The position numbers and the translations under genes are program-made. Shown here piece after piece: positions 53,999-61,855 of a stretch of DNA of 64,000 bases; the stretch's first letter is position 1; every line of letters starts with the position of its first letter. Location of the stretch: assembly GCF_018595675.2 (NCBI RefSeq), contig NZ_CP092333.1:1264001-1328000 (forward strand), in the 5' to 3' direction. The notes under the pieces are model-generated. The model ran no database searches. It had not been told where the DNA came from and worked only from the letters and a program-made list of their open reading frames with translations. Source of the stretch: Flavihumibacter fluvii (lineage in GTDB: Bacteria; Bacteroidota; Bacteroidia; Chitinophagales; Chitinophagaceae).

Positions 53999-56360
53999 GG
54001 ATGATATTTTCAATGCCTTTTACAATGGCATCTGGGTTAAATGAAATACTATTAATGCCCTGTTCTACCAGGAATTGCGCAAATTCAGGATAATCACTTG
54101 GTGCCTGCCCGCATAAACCGATTTTCACACCTGCTTTAATCGCTTTTTGTATAACTATGGCGATCATCTCCTTAACTGCTGCGTTTTGCTCTGAAAACAG
54201 ACTGCTGATAAGTGCCGAGTCACGGTCAATACCTAAAACTAATTGGGTGAGGTCATTAGACCCGATGGAAAATCCATCAAATATTTTAGCAAATTCTTCA
54301 GCAAGAATAACATTGGATGGAATTTCGGCCATCACATATATTTCCAATTTTTTGTCCAGGTTCCTGTCAAGCCCATTTTTTTGCATTTCCGCAATCACCT
54401 TGTTTCCCTCTTCAATAGTGCGGCAGAAAGGAATCATCACTTTAATATTATAAAACCCCATTTCATTCCTAACCCTTTTGATGGCTTCGCATTCCAGTTG
54501 GAATCCTTCCCGGTAAAGTTCATTATAATATCGTGAAGCCCCCCTGAAACCCAGCATCGGATTTTCTTCTTTCGGCTCAAAATCTTTCCCACCAACCAGG
54601 TTGGCGTATTCATTTGTTTTAAAATCACTCATCCTTACAATGACTGTTTTTGGGAAAAATGCTGCTGCAAAACTGGCAATACCCTGTGCTAACTTGTCGA
54701 CAAAATATTCTTTTTTATCTGGATATAGCCGTGTCAGGTTGTCAATTTTTGTAATGACCTCTTTGTCTTTTAATGCTGAAAATTTAACCAGTGCCATTGG
54801 GTGCACTTGCACCGCATGGGTTATAATAAATTCCATGCGCAGCAAACCAATGCCATCATTTGGATAAAAAGATAGTTTGAAAGCCTGGTCCGGATCGCCG
54901 GCAATCAGCATTACTTCCATGCTCTTTGGTTTTTTCGTAGTTGTAAAATCAAGCGCTGTCTCAATGTGTTTTAACTGGCCCCGGTAGACAAATCCGGTCT
55001 TCCCTTCAGCGCAGGATACAGTTATCATTTCCCCGTCCTTTATTGCGTTGGTTGCATCACTGCATCCCACTACTGCCGGTACACCAAGTTCCCGCGCAAC
55101 TATTGATGCATGGCTGGTTCTTCCTCCTTTATTGGTAATTATTCCCCCCGCATTTTTTAAGATCGGGTCCCAGTCGGGGCTGGTGATATCGGTTACCACA
55201 ATATCACCTTTACGAAGCTTGAATGCATCTTTGGGAGATGATAGTACCCGGGCCGTTCCATGCGCTATTTTTGTCCCAATGGCATTGCCCTTGGTCAGCA
55301 GGGTTCCTTTTTCTACCAATTTATATTCTTGTATTAGGTATGGATTCTTCAGGGAATGAACTGTTTCTGGCCGGGCCTGTACAATAAATAGTTCATTGGT
55401 CAATCCGTCTTTAGCCCATTCGATGTCCATTGGCTTCTGGTAATGTTCTTCAATTAGCACACACCATTTTCCTAAACGGGTTACCTCTTCATTACTTAAT
55501 ACAAATTCATCTTTTTTCTCAATAGGGGTTGGGATGTTAATGGTAGTATTCAGGTGTTCATCTAATGGTTGGTAGATCATTGTTCTGGCTTTCTCTCCCA
55601 GTTTTTTCTGGATAATGGCAGATTTTCCTGCCTTTAATGTGGGCTTGAATACGTAAAATTCATCTGGTGTTACTGCACCCTGCACAATATTTTCTCCTAA
55701 ACCCCAAACGCCGCTGATTAATACTATATCCCTAAACCCAGATTCTGGTTCCAGTGTAAAAGCTACACCAGCAGCTGCAATATCACTCCTGACCATTTTC
55801 TGGACGCCGACTGACAGAGCAACTTTTTCGTGTTGAAACCCATTATCTTCTCGGTACTTTATGGCCCTGTCTGTATACAGAGAAGCATAACACATTTGGA
55901 TAGCCCGTAGCAAAGCCTCTTCACCAGTAATATTTAGATAAGATTCATGTTGCCCGGCAAAACTTGCCTGTGGAAGATCTTCTGCAGTTGCACTGCTCCT
56001 GACGGCAACGGAAATGGGAGTCTGACCTGACAAGAACTGGTAGGCATTTCTTACAGCCAGTGTAAATGAAGGAGAAAACTTCCCACTTAATATTAATCCA
56101 CGCGCCTTTTCTCCGATAAGTTGTAAGTTAGAAAACTGTTCGTGATCTAATTGCGTCATTAATTGGCGAAGCTGAAGATGTAAAGAGTTATTCTCCAGGA
56201 ATTCTTCAAAAGCAATTGAGGTTGTGGCGAAACCATCCGGAACAGCTATTCCTTTCGCCCCCAACTTAGTAAACATTTCGCCCAAGGATGCATTCTTGCC
56301 ACCAACGGATGGAATATCTGCTATACCAATGGCGGCAAATTGCTTAATATATTCTTTCAT
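53970..56360 (-). CDS. ppsA: Phosphoenolpyruvate synthase
   Basis: The 796-residue enzyme has the N-terminal nucleotide-binding region (GGKNASLGEMF), the phosphohistidine loop GGRTSHASIVARELG near 415, and the C-terminal PEP/pyruvate-binding TIM barrel with SIGSNDLTQLVLGIDRDS and GLCGQAPSDYP. It converts pyruvate and ATP to PEP, AMP and Pi. It follows the baeRF gene after 16 nt and overlaps pfkB, all on one strand, so it is in a single operon. Confidence 0.97.
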   Translation of the reverse strand: MKEYIKQFAAIGIADIPSVGGKNASLGEMFTKLGAKGIAVPDGFATTSIAFEEFLENNSLHLQLRQLMTQLDHEQFSNLQLIGEKARGLILSGKFSPSFTLAVRNAYQFLSGQTPISVAVRSSATAEDLPQASFAGQHESYLNITGEEALLRAIQMCYASLYTDRAIKYREDNGFQHEKVALSVGVQKMVRSDIAAAGVAFTLEPESGFRDIVLISGVWGLGENIVQGAVTPDEFYVFKPTLKAGKSAIIQKKLGEKARTMIYQPLDEHLNTTINIPTPIEKKDEFVLSNEEVTRLGKWCVLIEEHYQKPMDIEWAKDGLTNELFIVQARPETVHSLKNPYLIQEYKLVEKGTLLTKGNAIGTKIAHGTARVLSSPKDAFKLRKGDIVVTDITSPDWDPILKNAGGIITNKGGRTSHASIVARELGVPAVVGCSDATNAIKDGEMITVSCAEGKTGFVYRGQLKHIETALDFTTTKKPKSMEVMLIAGDPDQAFKLSFYPNDGIGLLRMEFIITHAVQVHPMALVKFSALKDKEVITKIDNLTRLYPDKKEYFVDKLAQGIASFAAAFFPKTVIVRMSDFKTNEYANLVGGKDFEPKEENPMLGFRGASRYYNELYREGFQLECEAIKRVRNEMGFYNIKVMIPFCRTIEEGNKVIAEMQKNGLDRNLDKKLEIYVMAEIPSNVILAEEFAKIFDGFSIGSNDLTQLVLGIDRDSALISSLFSEQNAAVKEMIAIVIQKAIKAGVKIGLCGQAPSDYPEFAQFLVEQGINSISFNPDAIVKGIENIIHAKPGYNNV

Positions 56361-56376
56361 AGCATCATCATCTGTT

Positions 56377-57465
56377 TTAATAGTATTGTATCAGGGCAAT
56401 TTGGCCATACTGTCCCAAACTGCCCGCATCCACAAATTCAACGTCACCGCCATCCTGCAGTATCTTTTCAATCAGGTCATCTACGACATCGTGGATACAG
56501 GAATTTTTGTTGAATGGCGCAATAGGAATTTTTACATTTTTATCTTTTACAGATGGATACATATAGTTTTTTTCCACAATCAGTTTCCTTCCTTTATGTA
56601 AAGCGGCCTGAGCATAAACTTCCTTAATACCAAGAGCCAGTTTTCCATCATTTGCTGCCTTTTCCATCTGCCGTAAAAGTTCAGTCATCTTTAACCTTTT
56701 CCAATCTGCTATAAAAGGCGTAAGTGCCAGTTTCAGGGTGTGTTCAGAAGCATCATCAAAATTACCATGAACATAGTCAATTATCGCCGATGTGTTTTTT
56801 GTCAATGCTTTAAAGTATCCAGCCACTTTCGGCACTCCCAATACAAAAACCGGTAAGGGGTAAGACTGTAAGATGTACGTTAAGCCTTCATCGGTCTGGT
56901 GTAAGAACTTTTTCAGTAATATTTCTTTCCGGGCTGCCGGATCTGAAAAATTGCTGGTTCTTTCCGGTTCATCATGATCAAATGCCTCTATGTGATCCGG
57001 AACATTCGATTTTATGCGGATAAAAGTGGATGAATTACCAATGAAAACTTTAGAGCAACGGCCGCTGATTTGTAAAACCAGGTATTTGTGTAATTCCTTC
57101 TTGGCATACACCAGGTCCCGGATTTCAAAGGAATCGTTAACAATTATTTTTTCTTCCACAGGAATATCAAGGTACAATACTTTCTCAAATACCAGCGACA
57201 GGTAAATGGCCAGCGTTCTTTTGTGGGTATCAAAATTCAGGTGCGAAAAAATCGACCTGATCCTTTCTATCATTGGAACTGCTATGCCTTTTTCATATCG
57301 CTCCTGAATTCTGTGTGTTACTGTTTCTAACGCCTGTTTCAGGTGAATGTTTAATTCTGCCTTCGACATCATTTTGGGTTCAAATGGAAGGATCAGGGAA
57401 ACTGCAGGTTTAGCTGGAATAGTTTCAATGACCTCGTCAATTTCAGCAGTTAAATTTTTTAACAT
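56377..57465 (-). CDS. baeRF family protein (bacterial eRF1/Pelota-like)
   Basis: The 362-residue protein matches bacterial archaeo-eukaryotic release factor-like (baeRF) proteins in layout. The N-terminal domain has VSLILPFEPK near 20-30. The middle domain (about 120-240) has KYLVLQISGRCSKVFIGN. The C-terminal domain, from 260 on, has eRF1-domain-3-like LLRQMEKAANDGKLALGIKEVYAQAALHKGRKLIVEK and the ending GDVEFVDAGSLGQYGQIALIQYY. The peptide-release GGQ motif is absent (only QDGGD occurs), so it is unlikely to terminate translation. Related GGQ-less proteins include Balon-type ribosome hibernation factors, so ribosome binding under stress is inferred. It leads ppsA by 16 nt. Confidence 0.75.
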   Translation of the reverse strand: MLKNLTAEIDEVIETIPAKPAVSLILPFEPKMMSKAELNIHLKQALETVTHRIQERYEKGIAVPMIERIRSIFSHLNFDTHKRTLAIYLSLVFEKVLYLDIPVEEKIIVNDSFEIRDLVYAKKELHKYLVLQISGRCSKVFIGNSSTFIRIKSNVPDHIEAFDHDEPERTSNFSDPAARKEILLKKFLHQTDEGLTYILQSYPLPVFVLGVPKVAGYFKALTKNTSAIIDYVHGNFDDASEHTLKLALTPFIADWKRLKMTELLRQMEKAANDGKLALGIKEVYAQAALHKGRKLIVEKNYMYPSVKDKNVKIPIAPFNKNSCIHDVVDDLIEKILQDGGDVEFVDAGSLGQYGQIALIQYY

Positions 57466-57546
57466 AGCCAGATTATTTAAAACCTGAAGCTATTTGATTC
57501 CTTGTCTAAGCCATATGACCCGCATCAAGCATTTCTTTGATTATTA

Positions 57547-58305
57547 TCAGGCCATTATTCCACCATCCACAGTTAGCGATGTTCCGGTAACAAATGAAGC
57601 TGCTTCTGAAAATAGCCAAACAACAGCTTCAGCTATTTCGTCAGGATAGCCCATCCTTCCTATTGGCTCCATAGCTGTGTATTGAGCAGCAGCCTGTGGG
57701 TCATTTTTAGTTAACCGGTCAATCATGGGGGTATGTATAACACCCGGACAAACTGCATTTACCCTGATACCGTCTTTTGCGTATTCCAATGCAGCTGTTT
57801 TGGTCAATCCAATAATACCGTGTTTACTAATGACATATGCCGGAAGTCCAGGGAATCCCTTTAATCCGGCAATTGAAGCACAATTCACTATAACTCCTTT
57901 TCCATGTTTCAGCATTTCAGGTATTTCATATTTCATACAAAGCCAAACGCCCTTAAGGTTAACCGCAATGGTTTTATCCCAGTTCTCTTCTGAACATTCA
58001 TGTGTTTTAGCATTTATACCTTCAATGCCTGCATTGTTAAATGCAAAATCCAGCCTGCCAAAGCTGGTGATGGTTTGTTCAATAAGTTGCTGAACTTCCT
58101 TGGCAATAGATACATCGCAACGTATAAAAATGGCTTCGCCACCAGCTCCAACAATAGAATTTAATGTTTGGTGGAATGGATCTTCAATAATATCGGCAAT
58201 CACCACTTTAACACCTCTTTTTGAAAGGGCAATGGCTGTGGACTGGCCAATACCATAACTACCACCGGTGACAATGGCAACTTTACCGATCATGCTTTTT
58301 TCCAT
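57547..58305 (-). CDS. SDR family oxidoreductase (glucose dehydrogenase-like)
   Basis: The 252-residue protein has the classical SDR signatures: TGGSYGIGQS near 14, DVSIAKEVQQLIEQT, NNAGIEG near 90, and NCASIAGLKG followed by YVISK near 155, with C-terminal TSLTVDGGIMA. It is an NAD(P)-dependent dehydrogenase of unknown substrate. It starts 14 nt after the PNPOx-like gene and reads toward the baeRF gene (81-bp gap), so it probably belongs to the same transcription unit. Confidence 0.92.
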   Translation of the reverse strand: MEKSMIGKVAIVTGGSYGIGQSTAIALSKRGVKVVIADIIEDPFHQTLNSIVGAGGEAIFIRCDVSIAKEVQQLIEQTITSFGRLDFAFNNAGIEGINAKTHECSEENWDKTIAVNLKGVWLCMKYEIPEMLKHGKGVIVNCASIAGLKGFPGLPAYVISKHGIIGLTKTAALEYAKDGIRVNAVCPGVIHTPMIDRLTKNDPQAAAQYTAMEPIGRMGYPDEIAEAVVWLFSEAASFVTGTSLTVDGGIMA

Positions 58306-58319
58306 GGTTCAACTATTTT

Positions 58320-58793
58320 TCAGGAAGCGAAGAAATTATCGCTTGTCGTCTTTTCAAACCTGCCTGTTTTTTGTTCAAGGCCTATTCTGAAAACAATGCC
58401 TTTCACATCTTCGAGGTTATCAGGTATGAAAGGCCATTGCGGACTTAATTTCATAGTGGAACTGGTTACTTCGGGTAATTTTCGGTCATTCAATTTTTGG
58501 AGCGCTTTTGCGCGATCAGACGGGTTTGTGATTTCTTCATAATCACCCCATGCCACCACACTTTGCCAATTTGCCAGGTTCCTGGTATCGTCAACCTGGA
58601 AACAAACCTTCGGGTTTTTTCGCATCATGTCGATCTTCTTTCCTTCATAACCCAGGCAGTATACGTATGTTCCATCGTAAGCATAACTAACCGGCACTAC
58701 ATAGGTAATTCCATCAGCATGACAACCAATCCGGCCAATAAATTGTGTATTGATTAGTTGTTCGATTTCGCTTGAATCTAAGGTTCCAAACAT
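58320..58793 (-). CDS. Pyridoxamine 5'-phosphate oxidase-like flavoprotein
   Basis: The 157-residue protein fits the PNPOx-like/NimA-related split-barrel family: GRIGCHADGITYVVPVSYAYDGTYVY near 20-45, GKKIDMMRKNPKVCFQVDD near 52-70, and WQSVVAWGDYEEI near 76-89. Such proteins bind FMN or F420-like cofactors and act in redox or nitro-compound metabolism; the substrate is unknown. A TAATTTTG element lies 16 nt upstream, making it the likely first gene of the operon running to pfkB. Confidence 0.88.
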   Translation of the reverse strand: MFGTLDSSEIEQLINTQFIGRIGCHADGITYVVPVSYAYDGTYVYCLGYEGKKIDMMRKNPKVCFQVDDTRNLANWQSVVAWGDYEEITNPSDRAKALQKLNDRKLPEVTSSTMKLSPQWPFIPDNLEDVKGIVFRIGLEQKTGRFEKTTSDNFFAS

Positions 58794-58809
58794 AACAATT
58801 GGTTATATC

Positions 58810-58817
58810 CAAAATTA
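58810..58817 (-). promoter_or_regulatory. -7 element TAATTTTG ahead of the PNPOx-SDR-baeRF-ppsA-pfkB group
   Basis: The minus-strand TAATTTTG ends 16 nt before the ATG at 58793. No similar element was found in the 81-bp gap ahead of the baeRF gene, which supports transcription of the whole group from here. Confidence 0.55.
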
Positions 58818-58871
58818 ATTGAGCAACAAGGCAACGGAGCTGACAAATGTCAGATCCTGTGCTGATAATGG

Positions 58872-59765
58872 TCAGGCTTCGGCAAGTGCTGCTGCTAAGG
58901 TAGGCCGGGCTTGTTCGCGGTAAACCCTTGGAGACAACCCTGTTGTTTCTTTGAAAAGCTTATTGAAGTTGGAGATGGTCTTATAGCCACAGCTGTACGC
59001 GATTTCAGAAACAGTCCAGTCACTGTCAAGAAGCAGTTTGCAGGCATTGTTAATTCGCACCTGGTTTAAAAATTCTACAAAGTGCATATTATTTCTTTTC
59101 TTAAACAACCTGCAAAAACTTTGTGGGGTTAAATTGGTGAGACGAGCTACATCTTTAAGCTGTATATCATTCCGGAAGTTTTCATTGACATAACGATAAA
59201 CATCACAGAGACGGTCTTTTTCCGACCTGCTTTCTGCAGAATTAAAATTGTCAGAATTGATATATTCAAGGTCCTGTGATGAAGAAAGGAGGTGCAGGAT
59301 TTCCAGCAAGCCCATTACTTTTTCAAATCCCTTCAGAGTAACCAGGGCTTCCATTTTTGAAGCAATCAGGTTCCTTGTGCGATGCTGGATTAAAATGCCG
59401 CTACGGGATTTGTTCAGAAGGTCTTTAATATGTGCAGCTTCTTCAATGGCAAAGATGCCGGCGTCAAAAAGGCTGGGATGGAAGTATACAACAATTGCTC
59501 TTGCCCTGGTGGTACTCAATCCTTGGTGGAAACTTTCATCATTAATCCAGATATGGGGAAGGTTCGGGCCGATCAGCACCATATCACCCGGTTCAAATGA
59601 AGTGATAAAATTCCCGACGATCCGTTTGCCGTAGCTTTCCTTAACGAAAACCAGTTCAAACTCAGGGTGTACATGTAGGGGAGAGCTAAAGAAACTATCA
59701 TTCCTTTCAACCACTGAAAATAAACTGTTCAGTTTAATCGCGATTTCGGTTTGCAGAATCTTCAT
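58872..59765 (-). CDS. AraC family transcriptional regulator
   Basis: The 297-residue protein has an N-terminal cupin-like sensor domain (HVHPEFELVFVKESYGKRIVG near 35) and a C-terminal double helix-turn-helix (VARLTNLTPQSFCRLFKKRNNMHFVEFLNQVRI, then VSEIAYSCGYKTISNFNKLFKETTG). It is divergent from galK and is the obvious candidate to control it, though its own ligand is unknown. The start at 59765 (MKILQTEIAIKLN) was chosen because a promoter element at 59857-59864 lies inside the longer frame's 61 extra codons. Confidence 0.9.
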   Translation of the reverse strand: MKILQTEIAIKLNSLFSVVERNDSFFSSPLHVHPEFELVFVKESYGKRIVGNFITSFEPGDMVLIGPNLPHIWINDESFHQGLSTTRARAIVVYFHPSLFDAGIFAIEEAAHIKDLLNKSRSGILIQHRTRNLIASKMEALVTLKGFEKVMGLLEILHLLSSSQDLEYINSDNFNSAESRSEKDRLCDVYRYVNENFRNDIQLKDVARLTNLTPQSFCRLFKKRNNMHFVEFLNQVRINNACKLLLDSDWTVSEIAYSCGYKTISNFNKLFKETTGLSPRVYREQARPTLAAALAEA

Positions 59766-59856
59766 GTCACAATCGGTTATTTGGCTACAGCCAGGTACGC
59801 ACTTAATAATATTATCTAATCTGTTCCTAAAATAAGTCAAATAAAATATACTTGGC

Positions 59857-59864
59857 CAAAAATA
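59857..59864 (-). promoter_or_regulatory. AraC regulator -7 element TATTTTTG
   Basis: The minus-strand TATTTTTG gives a leader of about 85 nt to the ATG at 59765. The galK start on the other strand has only an imperfect element (TAATTTAG). Confidence 0.55.
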
Positions 59865-59954
59865 GTACTTGTTTTTGGGATGGGTAAAACTGCTTTTTTT
59901 ACCATTAATCAAACTTTCCCTTAATTTAGATGCCCTTAGCGCAATCAACGATTA

Positions 59955-61160
59955 ATGACACCTTCTGCCAACAAACCGAAAGTGCCCAATCTCTTATCTT
60001 TACAGAGAATGGTGGAACAGCAATTTGTGGAACATTTCAAAACTGCCCCTGACTTCTTAGTGAGCTCACCGGGAAGGATCAACCTTATTGGTGAACATAC
60101 CGACTACAATAACGGATTTGTATTACCGGCCGCGATCGATAAACAAATGAACATAGCGGTCAGCAAACGCCAGGATGATGAACTGCATTTTGTGGCAGCT
60201 GACTTTAAGGATAGTTATACCGGATCTGTCCAAAAACTGGCCAAATCTTCGAAACAATGGCCGGATTATATTAATGGTGTTTTGAAGGAATTGCAAAACA
60301 AGGGGTACCGCTTAAGTGGAATGAACCTCGTAGTAAACAGTAATATACCCGCTGGTGGCGGATTGTCTTCCTCAGCCGCTCTTGAATGTTGTGTGGTATA
60401 TGCGATGAATGAGATCTATGGTTTAGGACTCTCTAAGTTGGAAATGGTGAAAATAGCTCAGTCTGCTGAAAATAATTTTGTAGGACTCAATTGCGGCATT
60501 ATGGACATGTTTGCCAGTATGTTTGGCAAAAAGGACCAGGCCATATTGCTGGATTGCCGGAGCCTGAAATATGAATATATTCCGCTGGAACTGCACCAGT
60601 ATTCCATTTTATTAATGGATACCAGGGTAAAACATTCCCTGGCTTCAGGTGAATATAATGTCCGGCGAGAGCAGTGTGAAATGGGGGTTCGGGCTTTACG
60701 GAAAATATATCCGCAAGTGCTCAGCCTTCGCGATGCGAACCGGGCTATGATTGAATATACTTTGAAAGATACCGTGCCTGACCTGGTCTATACCCGTTGC
60801 AAATATGTAGTGGAAGAGAACCTGCGGTTGCAGGTCGGATGCGAGGCACTCCGGCGAAATGACCTGGTGGCTTTTGGTAAAAAAATGTTTGCTTCCCATA
60901 TTGGCTTGAGCAAATTATATGATGTGAGTTGCCCGGAACTGGATTTCCTTGTAGAGCTTGCCCGGGAAGAGCATGCAATCTTAGGGGCTCGCATGATGGG
61001 CGGCGGTTTTGGGGGTTCTACCATCAACCTGATAAGGAAACCATTCATAAATGAAGTAGTGGAAAGAATGGGGAAATCATATAAAAACCGTTTTGGCCAG
61101 GAACCGCTGGCACATATCTGTAATATTTCAGATGGGACGCAGGTGACTTCTGCTTTTTAA
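59955..61160 (+). CDS. galK: Galactokinase
   Basis: The 401-residue GHMP kinase has the galactokinase signature PGRINLIGEHTDYNNGFVLPAAID near 40-63, the ATP-binding PAGGGLSSSAALE near 130-142, and MGGGFGGSTINL near 353. It phosphorylates galactose for the Leloir pathway. The ATG at 59955 is taken; an internal ATG at 60009 (MVEQQFVEHF) would also give a plausible start. No galT or galE lies nearby; an AraC-type regulator is divergent. Confidence 0.95.
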   Translation: MTPSANKPKVPNLLSLQRMVEQQFVEHFKTAPDFLVSSPGRINLIGEHTDYNNGFVLPAAIDKQMNIAVSKRQDDELHFVAADFKDSYTGSVQKLAKSSKQWPDYINGVLKELQNKGYRLSGMNLVVNSNIPAGGGLSSSAALECCVVYAMNEIYGLGLSKLEMVKIAQSAENNFVGLNCGIMDMFASMFGKKDQAILLDCRSLKYEYIPLELHQYSILLMDTRVKHSLASGEYNVRREQCEMGVRALRKIYPQVLSLRDANRAMIEYTLKDTVPDLVYTRCKYVVEENLRLQVGCEALRRNDLVAFGKKMFASHIGLSKLYDVSCPELDFLVELAREEHAILGARMMGGGFGGSTINLIRKPFINEVVERMGKSYKNRFGQEPLAHICNISDGTQVTSAF

Positions 61161-61187
61161 AAAATATGTGTATTTTACCTGCTCCTT

Positions 61188-61634
61188 ATGTTATCTGCTA
61201 AAGCACAATATGCCATCCATGCCCTGACTTTCCTGGGGGAAAATTTCCAAAAAGGATATATTCCCATCAACCAGATTGCAGAAAAAAGAAAGATTCCGCC
61301 TAAATTTTTGGAGGCCATTTTACTTGAATTCAGAAAAGCAGGTCTGCTAGGCAGTAAGGCCGGAAAAAATGGGGGTTACTACCTGTTGAAAAATCCAAAG
61401 CAAATTGAAATGGTCCAGATATTGCGGTTGATGGATGGCCCCATTGCCCTGCTGCCATGTGTATCAAAAAAGTTTTACGAACCCTGCCGGTTATGCCCAT
61501 ACGAGGAGGCAAACTGCAATATCCGGCGAATTTTCCTTGAAGTAAGGGACGCAACCCTGCAAGTTATAGAAGGAAAATCTTTATATGATCTCATGCAAAA
61601 GGGCGACCTTTTTAATGGGGATTATGTGATTTAA
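61188..61634 (+). CDS. Rrf2 family regulator with Fe-S-type cysteines
   Basis: The 148-residue protein has the Rrf2 winged-helix N-terminus (LSAKAQYAIHALTFLG, PINQIAEKRKIPPKFLEAIL, AGLLGSKAGKNGGYYL). Cysteines lie at 91, 100, 103 and 110, close to the positions that bind Fe-S clusters in IscR/NsrR. It precedes cysJ-cysI, so regulation of sulfite reduction is inferred. Its own leader is short with no exact -7 element (TATTTTAC is the closest). Confidence 0.9.
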   Translation: MLSAKAQYAIHALTFLGENFQKGYIPINQIAEKRKIPPKFLEAILLEFRKAGLLGSKAGKNGGYYLLKNPKQIEMVQILRLMDGPIALLPCVSKKFYEPCRLCPYEEANCNIRRIFLEVRDATLQVIEGKSLYDLMQKGDLFNGDYVI

Positions 61635-61691
61635 TGTTTTAAATATTGATAATCAACCACTTAGTTAAATGATAAATTGCTATATAATATA

Positions 61692-61708
61692 CCTATTAAA
61701 ACTATAGG
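61692..61708. promoter_or_regulatory. Inverted repeat CCTAT-N7-ATAGG, candidate operator
   Basis: Perfect 5-bp arms (61692-61696 and 61704-61708) lie about 20 nt upstream of the cysJ -7 element, over the expected -33 region. A second 11-bp palindrome, TTGATAATCAA, is at 61647-61657. The position suits a repressor such as the neighbouring Rrf2 protein. Confidence 0.4.
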
Positions 61709-61727
61709 AATAATGATATTTGTATTT

Positions 61728-61735
61728 TATCTTTG
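61728..61735 (+). promoter_or_regulatory. cysJ -7 element TATCTTTG
   Basis: An exact TAnnTTTG match about 120 nt before the cysJ ATG. The resulting leader has no riboswitch that I recognise. Confidence 0.6.
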
Positions 61736-61855
61736 CTTCCTGGACAATCAACTGAAACGGGAATGCGTTATACGTCACTCCGATACGTTGGATGTATATA
61801 ATAAATCACAATTGATGCCAGGTCCAATTATTGGGCTTTTGAATAAAACCATTGT

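Noticed and set aside
61740-61855. Riboswitch in the cysJ leader
   Set aside because: Only a weak CCAA-TTA-TTGG hairpin was seen; no recognisable SAM, cobalamin or other aptamer core.
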